Program-made: the position numbers and the translations under genes
Shown: piece after piece, positions 10,724 through 19,590 of the stretch
Layout: each line of letters starts with the position of its first letter
Numbering within the stretch: the stretch's first letter is position 1
Source of the DNA: Saccoglossus kowalevskii
Taxonomy: Eukaryota; Hemichordata; Enteropneusta; Harrimaniidae
Length of the DNA stretch: 19,817 nucleotides
Assembly: GCF_000003605.2 (NCBI RefSeq)
Contig: NW_003129360.1
Span: 1 to 19,817, forward strand
Direction: 5' to 3'
The notes under the pieces: model-generated
Told to the model about the DNA's origin: nothing
Databases searched by the model: none
The model's input: the letters and a program-made list of their open reading frames with translations, nothing else

Positions 10724-10841
10724 CTAAATAGCCGAGTGGTCAGGTAATCGACCTGTCACAAAAGTTAAAATCAATCCGGCGTACCCAGTAATTGCATGGG
10801 AGATTATCTGAGCAAACCAGCTGGTGCCATACCTTTTTTTT
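10724..10841 (+). ncRNA. tRNA-like Pol III unit, possibly a SINE head
   Basis: TAGCCGAGTGG at 10729-10739 is an exact match to the Pol III A-box consensus and continues like the D-arm of tRNA-Ser or tRNA-Leu. A weak B-box-like AGTTAAAATCA (10763-10773, 7 of 11 consensus positions) follows. A run of eight T at 10834-10841 could act as a Pol III terminator. The acceptor and anticodon arms do not fold into a proper tRNA by eye, so this is not a working tRNA gene. It runs directly into copy B of the 154-bp repeat, which suggests a tRNA-derived SINE. A stand-alone small RNA gene is the alternative. Confidence 0.4.
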
Positions 10842-10844
10842 GCT

Positions 10845-10998
10845 TTCGTCACAAACATGAAAAAGACATAAACCATTTTTTTGTATATTTATTATTGTAA
10901 TGTCACACATTTATAGTAGAAAATCGTGCTGATTATTTTGATATTATAAGTTTATAGAATGCATTGAAATTTGCACGTATTTTCAATGTACAACTAGT
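10845..10998. repeat. 154-bp dispersed direct repeat, copy B
   Basis: This is the ungapped partner of 10096-10249. It follows the tRNA-like head after only three bases, so head plus repeat (10724-10998, about 275 bp) has the size and order of a SINE with a tRNA-derived 5' end and an unrelated body. No A-rich tail or flanking target-site duplication was found at its right edge. Confidence 0.85.
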
Positions 10999-11275
10999 TT
11001 TTGGCTATAATGGATGTAAGCTATTAAAACTGCGTGCAAAGTTGTGCGCAGAAGAAAGTCAGTATCCAGGTACGCGGTAATAATATTGTTTATCTTAATT
11101 GCCATTTTATTCAAATCAGGATTTACAGACAAAATACAAAAAGGTAGCAAAATACTATTACTTTATTGACATTAATTTAACAACATAAAAACAACTTTGT
11201 GTTAGATACATGTAATTTATAGTCTCTCTTAATCAAAATCCAAATTTGAATAGAATCCATCAAAGCGTGTCCGAA

Positions 11276-11304
11276 ATATACACGCACGCACACACGCATG
11301 CACG
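11276..11304. repeat. Alternating purine-pyrimidine tract (CA/CG-rich)
   Basis: Twenty-nine consecutive bases alternate strictly between purine and pyrimidine, mostly CA and CG steps. Such tracts can adopt Z-DNA and are prone to length change. The pattern is seen directly; any role is inference. Confidence 0.6.
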
Positions 11305-11463
11305 AGACCAAAATTACTACTTCCCGTTTTTGGACTACCTTCGGAACGGGAACTAATTAGCTGTATTGTTTTCCAGCTGAATTAGCTAATGGTATAATAT
11401 CACCAGTGTATAGAAACAGAAATTGATATGCAGAATAAAACATGACTACAGGCAAGCTCCTCT

Positions 11464-11620
11464 CTGATTGGACGACTGTTTGTGAGAAGGTATGGCCTCC
11501 AATCAGGTACGATGTTGCAAGTCGCTTCACATTAACTCTTGAGTTGTAAGTCACGTCGGATTTCACTGACCGATGTGCGTGGACAAGGATGAATTGCAAG
11601 ATTGGGAGATGATGACGTCA
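11464..11620. promoter_or_regulatory. Paired NF-Y boxes plus CRE palindrome (orphan promoter candidate)
   Basis: CTGATTGGA (11464-11472) and TCCAATCAG (11498-11506) form a perfect 9-bp inverted repeat. Each arm is a full NF-Y (CCAAT) site, with centres about 34 bases apart. The CREB/ATF site TGACGTCA lies at 11613-11620, inside the palindrome ATGACGTCAT. This combination is typical of TATA-less animal promoters and bidirectional promoters. No first exon could be recognised on either side. Confidence 0.35.
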
Positions 11621-12160
11621 TATACTGACAGATTTAGTGAACTATTCTTGACACCGTTTGAGACATAGTAAATTCACAAGCGTAACATCGGATTTGAGTT
11701 TGCCAAATATTATATCCAGGAGCGTGTTATGAAATTTCATGTTCTCACTCTTTTAACAGTGCCCCGTACTTTCATATTATGAGACATAACGGGCCAGTAT
11801 TGCGGCACAATCGCATGTACAATATTGTGCGTAAATAAATAATATCATATGTTTGTCCACATATGTATTTTGGTCATTCATACAACAAACCCACTATGAT
11901 TGGTTCATATTAAAAATTCCAGTCTGCAGTCTTTCATCTGCAACATTACAAATGAGCGTGTATTCACATGCTAATTATGATTGTAAGAATCCAAAACCTC
12001 GTGGCCGATCACTTTCATCTTAAGCTTACCGCTGAACGTATACTAAATTTCTCAAAAAAGCGGGATAACATAATTAAAATAATAAGTTATCAGTTGTTTA
12101 TGTACGTTGTACGAACAAAAAAATATTGCAATTACGTTGAACGAAAATAACCCGTGCTCT

Positions 12161-12170
12161 CCCCCCCCCC
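12161..12170 (+). repeat. C10 homopolymer
   Basis: Ten consecutive C residues follow a CTCT stretch. It is a simple repeat and a likely place for sequencing-length error. Confidence 0.8.
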
Positions 12171-12699
12171 TGCTTCATACATTTAGAGTCAATGTTTTGT
12201 TTGTTTTTATGTGCACATACAAGGCCAGTCATCGAAGTTCCGACAAAAGCTACTTTTCAAAGACCGACTTCTGATGAAACAGGCCATTCAGCGGTGCATA
12301 TTTGTTGCCGAGCGGTACGTCCTATGCTGCCGGATAGAGTTTCCTTGCCATCCCTGGAGGCAGAAAAAATAAAATTAAATGGTGTACGGCTTGTTTTACG
12401 GTAATTTGTTATAACCCTAGTGGTCAACTCTGACATTAACAATGTTTACAATTAGATCCTACGCGCGTCGTTGGTTTGACCCAACGCCGGCCTCAGCGTG
12501 AACTTTACAATACACAACGTCTTGCACGCTTAGCGATTTTTGGCTTACTTTGCTGAAGGAGGGGTACTGTCGACATTTTTCCTTCACTTCTTACGGTGAA
12601 CGTAGAGGGCCACTTAACCTAACATTAGTGACAACAGTGCAATACTGTCGAAGGTATGGCAAAGCAAGAGAATCAGTAAATCGCTTGTAAGTGGTAACA

Positions 12700-13335
12700 A
12701 AAATAATAGACGAGTTCGTGAAATATAATGATGATGTGTAAATATACATAAAAATGAGAACATAATGAAAAAAATGTTCACAAAGTTGAACGACAATGAA
12801 ATAATAATATTATAAAATTGAATAAAAATTTAATAAAAATGTTAACATAATGATTAAATGGTAAAAAAATTGGAAGATAATGCTAAGATAAAATTGTATG
12901 AATATTAAACAGAAATGCTGACTTAATGACAAAATGGCGTGAAAATTAAATAAAAATGATAATGATAATGAAATTATTCATAATGATGAAATTGAATAAA
13001 ATTAAATAAAATGCTAACATAATGATAAAATTAAATAAAAATGCTAACATAAAGATAAAAGTGTACATTTATTAGAAAAATAGTAACATATTGTCAACAT
13101 GATGGGGAAAATTAAATAAAATGATACCATAGTTAAGAAATGATGTAAAGATTGAATAATATGATAAAAAGGGTATCACAAATAAATAAAAATGCTAACA
13201 TTATGATAAATGGTTGCAAAATTAAATAAAATTATAGCATAGTGGTGAAATGATGTAAAGATTAAATAAAAATGATAAAATGGTGTAAGGTTAAAATAAA
13301 AAAGATAACATAATGATAAAATGGTGACTGCATAA
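12700..13335. repeat. AT-rich degenerate minisatellite
   Basis: About 630 bases are built from imperfect copies of a unit resembling ATTAAATAAAAATGCTAAC followed by ATAATGATAAAATGG. Well-preserved stretches repeat at roughly 40-43 bases with frequent indels. G and C occur at fixed places within the unit (ATGCTAACAT, AATGGTG), so it is a decayed tandem array and not merely low-complexity A/T. Open frames across it on the minus strand are by-products of composition. Confidence 0.7.
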
Positions 13336-14506
13336 AGGGGATAATTAGGGAAGCATACATATGATTGAGTCATCTACGTATTACATTGTAAAACATCATG
13401 GAATTTCTGAGAATAGAAAGGTGGGGGAATTCCTACCCGGAAACCAGAAAACAGACACCAAATCCCTAGTTGGCAACAGTTTTCGACTTCGTATTCATAT
13501 TTTCATAATAGCGACATTGTTGTTTTCACTGTCCTGGCCATGTATTCGTTCTCACTAATGTAACGTGACACAGTCGCAGTCGTTTTTCGATAATTAAAAA
13601 TTACACTTTAAAACAATTTATCGAGCTTCATTGCAGTTTTCCGACTATTATATGAAAGATTTGTTTGTCTAAAAGTGAGCGAATTGTCAAAATATTTAAT
13701 GATATTCCTGGATTCGACTCTGTTTCGAATTACTGTAGTGATTTGAAAAAAGGCACATTTTCGTGAATCCACGTACACATATCGGAACATTATTCAAATT
13801 AAAGTCGTTCACACAATCATTTGGAAAGCCGAAACGACAGCCAGCGTTCAGGTGTGCTAAAAATCAATGAAATTCGAACATGTAATGCATATGGAGCTGT
13901 ATGAACGAATTCAGTGTACAACTGTAACAGCAGAACAAAATAAAGTCAGGGGGCAGAGAGGAAACTGTAAAAAAAATATCATTGTCTGATTTAATTTCAG
14001 TCAGAAAAGATAACTTTGACAATGCATCGAAGTCGAAATATAGTCAGTCCCGTGATATTAAAGTGTATTGTATAATCTCACTGGTCCAACACCGTCTAAT
14101 ATGTCAGAGTTGGGCACACGTAGATTGGACTATGGACCGGGAAATGCCCAAGTGATTAATTTGATGGCAACCGAGATACCGTCTTAGCAACCGCAGAACA
14201 GATAAAACAGTGACATGAATTGGCAGAGCACACCGAGATAGCTGTAGTTCAAGTTTTAAAACTCCAATTTCGTGATAAGTGTCACCGCCTTGTACAGTGG
14301 CGCGCGACGAAACTGCCGATTGGTGATACGGAACTTCCTGCTTTGGAGTGTTATTTTCAGTTAACTTCCGCTTCTCGCTAACCCGTACTGCTGTTTACAG
14401 CAGGACCTGTGCGACCTTTACATTTGTTCAGATTGAGACGGCTTCAAAGCGCTGTTTCCTCCTTTGTCAGTTGTGGACTGCCCCCCTCAAGACACAATCA
14501 GCTTGT
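13336..14506. other. Intergenic region upstream of the mucin-like gene
   Basis: No coding feature was recognised. G+C content rises after about 14150. Promoter-flavoured motifs appear there, including an ATTGG (inverted CCAAT) near 14319 and a GGAACTTCC ETS-type motif near 14331, about 220 bases before the mucin start codon. GTCTTAGCAACC near 14181 ends in an RFX X-box half-site. Confidence 0.4.
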
Positions 14507-14516
14507 TATATATATA
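14507..14516 (+). promoter_or_regulatory. TATA-like element before the mucin gene
   Basis: TATATATATA ends 31 bases before the start codon. It is embedded in AGCTTGTTATATAT (14500-14513), the same string seen before the sulfotransferase gene. If it is a true TATA box, the 5' UTR is only about 10 bases. A start site further upstream is equally possible. Confidence 0.35.
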
Positions 14517-14547
14517 CCGCTGTCGCAGTCACTGATTAAGTAACATA

Positions 14548-14610
14548 ATGGATAATATCAATCAGCGTCTCGTCTGTATTCTTGTCAATTGGTTACTTCT
14601 TACTAGCCTG
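14548..14610 (+). CDS. Exon 1 of the mucin-like gene (signal peptide)
   Basis: Twenty-one codons from an ATG in good context (A at -3, G at +4) run to the donor CTG|GTAAGT. An in-frame TGA at 14533-14535 excludes extension upstream. The hydrophobic run LVCILVNWLLLTSL continues across the phase-0 junction into ISIAEA of exon 2. That continuity is strong evidence that the two exons belong together. Confidence 0.75.
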
Positions 14611-17600
14611 GTAAGTACGTGCATATTACGCCATGTCATTCAAAACGTCTACTTATCAAACAACAATACGACGCAAAGTGCACCGAATATGAGTGCCAAA
14701 CACAGCGGAGTTAACATATGACGTTTAATACTTTAATTTCAGGTTACGTGTTAGTTGCGTGAATATGGTAAATCGCCGCTTACAGAAAAGCGCTGACCAC
14801 TTTTAGGTATTAATTCAAATGATCGGCAGTAACTGTTAACCTTACTGCACTAGTGTTGAGTGTACTTGCAGTTCACTGCTGACCTAAATTTGACCTAAAA
14901 AACAGCGACGCTTAGTTTTTTGTGTGTGTCTTGTTTTGTTATTGTTGTTTTTGTTTTGTATTTTTAACCGGAATAAAATAAATAAGTAGGTAATCTTAGT
15001 GTGTGATTAAGTATTATTCGGGTTTGATTATTATTGATTTGGTACAACATTAACTTTAGTATTAAAATACACACAATTAAAAAAAACAAATTCAATAGCC
15101 AGGCATGCGTTGTCCTTGGACTTTCGTCGTTGCCTTTGATATTCACATCCAGCTCGAATGACCTAGTTGTGAATATCAATCACAACGAGATTTTAAAGTC
15201 TACGCATGCGCAGTATGCAACTGATGATAGCTACATGTATACGTAACCACAGTTTGCTGTCGTCGCATGTACATTTTCTTTATTGACCCGAATATTAGTT
15301 TTTTCATTGAAGAGCATGATTTTAGATTTTCAAAGAAAATACAGCTGTGTTGAAAATAGAAATCCGTACGTGAGTGAAAGTCCAGTGGAAAAATCGATTT
15401 AAAACCGGTCACAAATTGGCAAGTTACGTGCCGTCTATTCTATTGTTACCACGTCATGATAAATGAATGGTAGCGACTTTATATATTTATACTGGCTGCG
15501 TCTATGTGTACAACCGATTGCGCGGTGTGCTTGTATAACACTGATAACGTGGCCATCGTATTGTACTTTGTATTGTTTATTATGCGCCCTCGGCGGTTTT
15601 GTGTGCGCACTCCTAAGAATGTCGCGTTTCATTGTTATAGAATAGAACGAATAGGCACGTGTATGTAATGAAACGACACAGCAAAACGTGATTTAGTGAT
15701 TTACAGCGCAATTCTGAAGTAATTATAAAAATATTTCCATTGAGTTTTTTTCCAACTATTATCTAATATTGCCTGAGCGATGTATATATTCTGGTACAAC
15801 TGGCCATACGTTCTCATCTACATATAGGTACTGCCCACAAGATTATTATATACAGGGAAATCATGTATATGGTATCCGGAAACCGTAACATGTCGTGGGG
15901 CATTTCTTGATTTTGGATTAGAAAAAAATAACAGTTTCCTGATTTAATCCAGCGCGGTCTTCTATCATGGGCTTTACAAAAATCGTGACCATGTCAGACG
16001 GTATGGTGTTACAGTATCTTGATATATTTTATGCACAGATTTCGGAAGGAAACGTTTGATACGGATATAATGGTTAACTTAACTCTCATTTCTAAGTCCC
16101 GTGCTTGCTCTAGGTTTTTTTTGTAAAGTAGGATTTCCTGTCGCGGTGGTTTCAGAAGTAATACGCGGGTATCACTGTAAAATGACAGTTTATTTCCTTA
16201 ATTTCACTACCGAAGCCATTGAAAAAACTTTATCTGTTCCTCGCGCCGTTTATTTCTACTGCGATCAAGCATTCTTTTCCCCTCAAATAATAGTACGTAT
16301 GTGAAAGGAGCTCCCGTCTGATAAGGTTGGTTTGAGCTTTGAAATAAGATACTATAGTCTATTCCATTATTACATCATTTGCATACCTCGTATAGTAGTC
16401 CCCATACTATATTATTATTATTCGTGTTGGTCAGAAATGTCAGAAGACTAGTAGTTTGGTCGATGTTAGTTTTTGCTATCATGGACTATGCGTGTACAGA
16501 CAGATAACTGTAAGTTTCAAACAATGCCCTGAGCAGAAATAATATGGTCGTCATTTCACCAGCAAAGAGCGTATGAGCACATGCTTCGCTGTTCATTTTA
16601 TCCGCTTAAATACAACCCTTATATGGTCATATCAATGTAAATGTACATGGGGGCTGAACAAATTCGGGTAAAGCCTCTGAGATATATTTACATTGCGGTT
16701 TTAGAAAAAAAAGACTGGTCGCATGGAGCCTGAGAGCAGCCACTGGTGGCGCTATATACAATCGAAACCTATTGAGGCTTGCCTACGCTCATTCAGACTA
16801 AGGTTCAGTATGATAGAAAGCATGTACAGTCTTCAAATTACCACAATAGAAAGAGTGGGGCTCAAGGCCGAATATACGTGATTCTGGCGTTTCATAATAA
16901 ATGCTTTCTATTAATAATTGCACTAATAATATCCATGAGATATGTCTACGTCATAACCTAGTTAAAGGTCATTAGCATATTGTGTACGCAGTGCGCATGC
17001 TTCGATCTCTTTTTTATTTCATAATCAATGAGTCATCAACGGTAAGGTCAATTACAATTCACGTTTCATGTAAGTGTCGTTCAGCACCGTCCATGAGGTT
17101 TGTCAATCAAACCTTATTGGCTGTGCTGAACGTTGTGTTTGTATGCGAAACCTACACGTAAGCGACAATACCAGATATATACACAAGCTAACAAGCCACG
17201 CCAGCCCAGCGACTGCTCAGGAAAAGATTTGTACACACTCCTACCATGTCATACTCTGTAATATGCAATTACAAATCTGGTTTCTCAATAACTCTGGATT
17301 AGTACACATATTATATGTATTGCGTCTTGACGAAGCGCTCTTATAGTTAATTTGCATGCGTTTTCACGGTCTGCTTGTTTCCCACTCTTCCGTATTTTGG
17401 AATTGCTCTCTTCTGCAATAACTTCGCACGGGAAAACGTATAACTACCATTCATTGGTCGGAAAATTGACGCATTGTAACCGCGTGCTATCTTGTGTGGT
17501 CATCGTTTCTATCGAGTTTGGGGAACCTTTTATTGACATAAGCAAACAAATTACGTAGTTTCGGGTTTTAGACATCGATTCACTTTGGCATGGGTCGGTC

Positions 17601-19483
17601 ATAGTTAAAACATCGATTGAGTAGTTAATAGCAATTGTGCCTACTTAGAATGCAGTACAATACAATGGCGAAATACGAGCACTATGTTCTCACTGGGTAA
17701 AGTGCTACAATTCAAATTTATTTTTTGGTGTTCACACTTCATTAATGTCAATGTCACGGTCGTCCACTAATAGTGAAGGCAAACTTCTACCAGTCAATCC
17801 ATAACACGTTAGATAGAGAATGGCCAGTCGAACTTGAGTTGGTGATCAGGCTATTCTACACGAAAAAACGCTATTTTTTTGCGGCCACCTGTACATTCTG
17901 AAAGTAAAAATATTTAAATTGAATGTAATGCTTTTGGTATTTTGGGATAATTAATGTCAATTTTTTTCCAATCGACAGATTTCTATAGCAGAAGCATACA
18001 CCTCAACAATTGATTACGGAACAATAGACATGACAACAGATTTGCTACTTTCTACAACGCCAGAGGAAACCACGCCGGACGTGTTTTATACTACAACAGT
18101 CACGGGAACCACTGCAACCACGTCGACAACAACGCATACACCAACCTCCGACTCTATGTCCACAAGAGAACCTACCACTACATTCGTACCGACCACTGAG
18201 TTGAAAACAACTGGAATGGAAACTACTGATTACAAAACCACAGGCGTCGGGGTAGAGCCGTCCACCAGTCCCAGTGAAAGTACATCACAATCTGCAAGTG
18301 CAGCGACTAAACTATCGACCACCGATGTGAGTTATACTACAACAGTCACGGGCACCACTGAGACGCCGTCGACAACACGGTACACATCAACCCCCGACTC
18401 TGTGTCCTCAGGAAAAACTACCACTACATTCGTACCGACCACTGAGTTGAAAACAACTGGAATGGAAACTACTGATTACAAAACCACAAGCGGCAGGGTA
18501 GAGCCGTCCATCAGTCCCAGTGAAAGTACATCACAATCAACACGCGCAACGACTGAACTATCGACCACCGATTCGCCAATTGTATCCACGCAAGATAAGG
18601 TCACCACGCTACAGCAAACTACTGCTACGATAACAACTCCTCATTCAACTACGGTTTACACAACCGATGAGCAAACCACAGTTACCGAAGAGCCAACAAC
18701 CACAAAACCCAACACGACACCACAAGGGTCAACATCAAAGACAACTACATTAATCCCAGAACCAATAACAACAAAATCACCGTCCCCTACTAACGTACCA
18801 AGCACCTCTGGGAAAACATCCTCTCTTCGTAGTTCAACCAAAATCATGACATCTAGCCAAACTATATATTCAAGCCTAGTGACAACTCCTGGAAAACCAA
18901 CGACTGGCGAAACCGATGGGTCAACTACAGGTAACTCATTCATATATCGTCAAAGCATTTAAAGGGCGATGGTCGTCGCGCCGCGTCCTGTTTCGTATGA
19001 AATATATAGTGACGTACACAACATGAAATTCGAACACGCGCTATGCGAAGACCAACTCTATTTAAAGTAGGAGGGTCGTCACCTGCGCACGCACTGGAAT
19101 TGAGTTCCAAGCGATGATAACAACACAGAACGCAAAGGCTCATGGGTAGACGCTAGTTTGTAAACAATGACACGCTATGACCACCTGGCGCATGCGTAGG
19201 TGACGTCTCCCCGCTTTAGACTGTATAGATTCCAAGAATGAATATTTTCAGCAAACGAGTTAGGCTCACAGTTTAACGTTTGATCATTTCTTTACTATTT
19301 TCAGGCGCCATTATTATAACTATGAGTGTAGTGATCATCTTACTACTTCTACTTCTACTAGTCGCATTGTTATACTGTAGAAGACACCGAAACAGGCCTA
19401 CTGGCGGTGTTGAGGTAAGGTCTGAGTCGTTATATCAGCCACGAATTACAAAATCTAAATCCATTTACAATTTATCAGCATAA
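14548..19483 (+). CDS. Mucin-like single-pass type I membrane protein, three exons, 397 aa
   Basis: I join exons 14548-14610, 17979-18930 and 19305-19483; the intron phases (0 and 1) keep one open frame to TAA. Residues 1-27 form a signal peptide with a hydrophobic core and an AEA cleavage site before Tyr28. Residues 28-338 are an extracellular stalk, about half Thr and Ser with Pro, as expected for dense O-glycosylation. It contains two 82-residue tandem repeats (56-137, 138-219) and a non-repeated tail with an NTT N-glycosylation sequon. Residues 340-362 are a Leu/Ile/Val transmembrane helix with seven consecutive Leu, followed by CRRHR as stop-transfer signal and a tail to residue 397 holding Tyr382 and Tyr393. 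No SEA, EGF or von Willebrand domain is seen. It resembles cell-surface sialomucins in architecture only; a barrier, adhesion or anti-adhesion role is inference. Orthology is not recognised. Confidence 0.8.
14611..17978 (+). other. Intron 1 of the mucin-like gene (3,368 bp, phase 0)
   Basis: It begins GTAAGT and ends in a T-rich tract and CAG. It holds the DR5 element (14880-14896), a T/G-rich low-complexity stretch (about 14915-14965), an NRF1-like ACGCATGCGCAG near 15202-15213, and single AAGGTCA half-sites near 16965 and 17044. Near 16741-16753, CCACTGGTGGCGC carries the GGTGGCGC core of CTCF-type sites. Short open frames inside show no recognisable protein. Confidence 0.65.
14880..14896 (-). 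promoter_or_regulatory. Perfect DR5 element (retinoic-acid-response type) in intron 1
   Basis: TGACCT AAATT TGACCT is, on the minus strand, two exact AGGTCA half-sites in direct repeat with a five-base spacer. This is the classic RAR/RXR site. It lies 270 bases after the exon 1 donor, a common place for an intronic enhancer. The sequence match is exact; use of the site is inference. Confidence 0.45.
17979..18930 (+). CDS. Exon 2 of the mucin-like gene (Thr/Ser-rich ectodomain)
   Basis: The acceptor is a T-rich tract followed by CGACAG, and the donor is ACAG|GTAACT. The exon is 952 bases long and ends in phase 1. Its 317 complete codons encode the end of the signal peptide and the whole ectodomain. 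The frame is open from the acceptor, and Met18 of the exon (18030) is internal, not the start. If unspliced at its 3' end, the frame reads SFIYRQSI and stops at 18960-18962. Confidence 0.8.
18081..18572 (+). repeat. Two in-frame tandem repeats of 246 bp (82 codons each)
   Basis: Copy 1 is 18081-18326 and copy 2 is 18327-18572, aligned with no gaps. Within them 71 bases (18172-18242 and 18418-18488) are identical, covering the FVPTTELKTTGMETTDYKTT block. Flanking parts differ at scattered positions. Identical length and a long identical core suggest a recent duplication or gene conversion. The copies may vary in number between individuals, as in other mucin genes. Confidence 0.9.
18931..19304 (+). 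other. Intron 2 of the mucin-like gene (374 bp, phase 1)
   Basis: It starts GTAACT and ends TTTACTATTTTCAG. It is richer in CpG than the surroundings and contains an NRF1-like GCGCATGCG at 19188-19196. An in-frame stop lies 30 bases in. I see no AATAAA inside it, so a truncated transcript ending within it is not directly supported. Confidence 0.7.
19305..19483 (+). CDS. Exon 3 of the mucin-like gene (transmembrane helix and tail)
   Basis: The phase-1 junction restores a Gly codon, followed by AIIITMSVVIIL, seven Leu in total and VALLYC, then CRRHR. The tail ends NLSA before TAA at 19481-19483. GAG|GTAAGG at 19412-19420 is a good alternative donor after Glu375. If used, the last 22 residues would be replaced by an exon outside the window. 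Confidence 0.75.
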
Positions 19484-19584
19484 AGTATAAAAATGGAATG
19501 TATTGCATGGTTTCATCTATAATTGTGAACCGACGATTTATCAAAACATCGCAAACTCACATGTGAGAAACACTGATATTCAAT

Positions 19585-19590
19585 AATAAA
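19585..19590 (+). terminator. Poly(A) signal AATAAA of the mucin-like gene
   Basis: This AATAAA lies about 100 bases after the stop codon. A second copy occurs at 19689-19694. Both are compatible with a short 3' UTR ending inside the window. The remaining bases to 19817 hold nothing recognisable. Confidence 0.5.

Larger units (their letters stand above)
10999..12699. other. Non-coding stretch with scattered regulatory-like motifs
   Basis: No gene was recognised. It contains the alternating purine-pyrimidine tract (11276-11304), the NF-Y/CRE cluster (11464-11620) and a C10 homopolymer at 12161-12170. Short open frames at 11357-11599 (-), 11968-12150 (+) and 12192-12404 (+) lack any family resemblance. 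Confidence 0.5.

Noticed and set aside
18656-18943. 95-codon open frame antisense to the mucin exon
   Set aside because: It is the complementary reading of Thr/Pro-rich codons and gives a Val/Gly-rich artefact.
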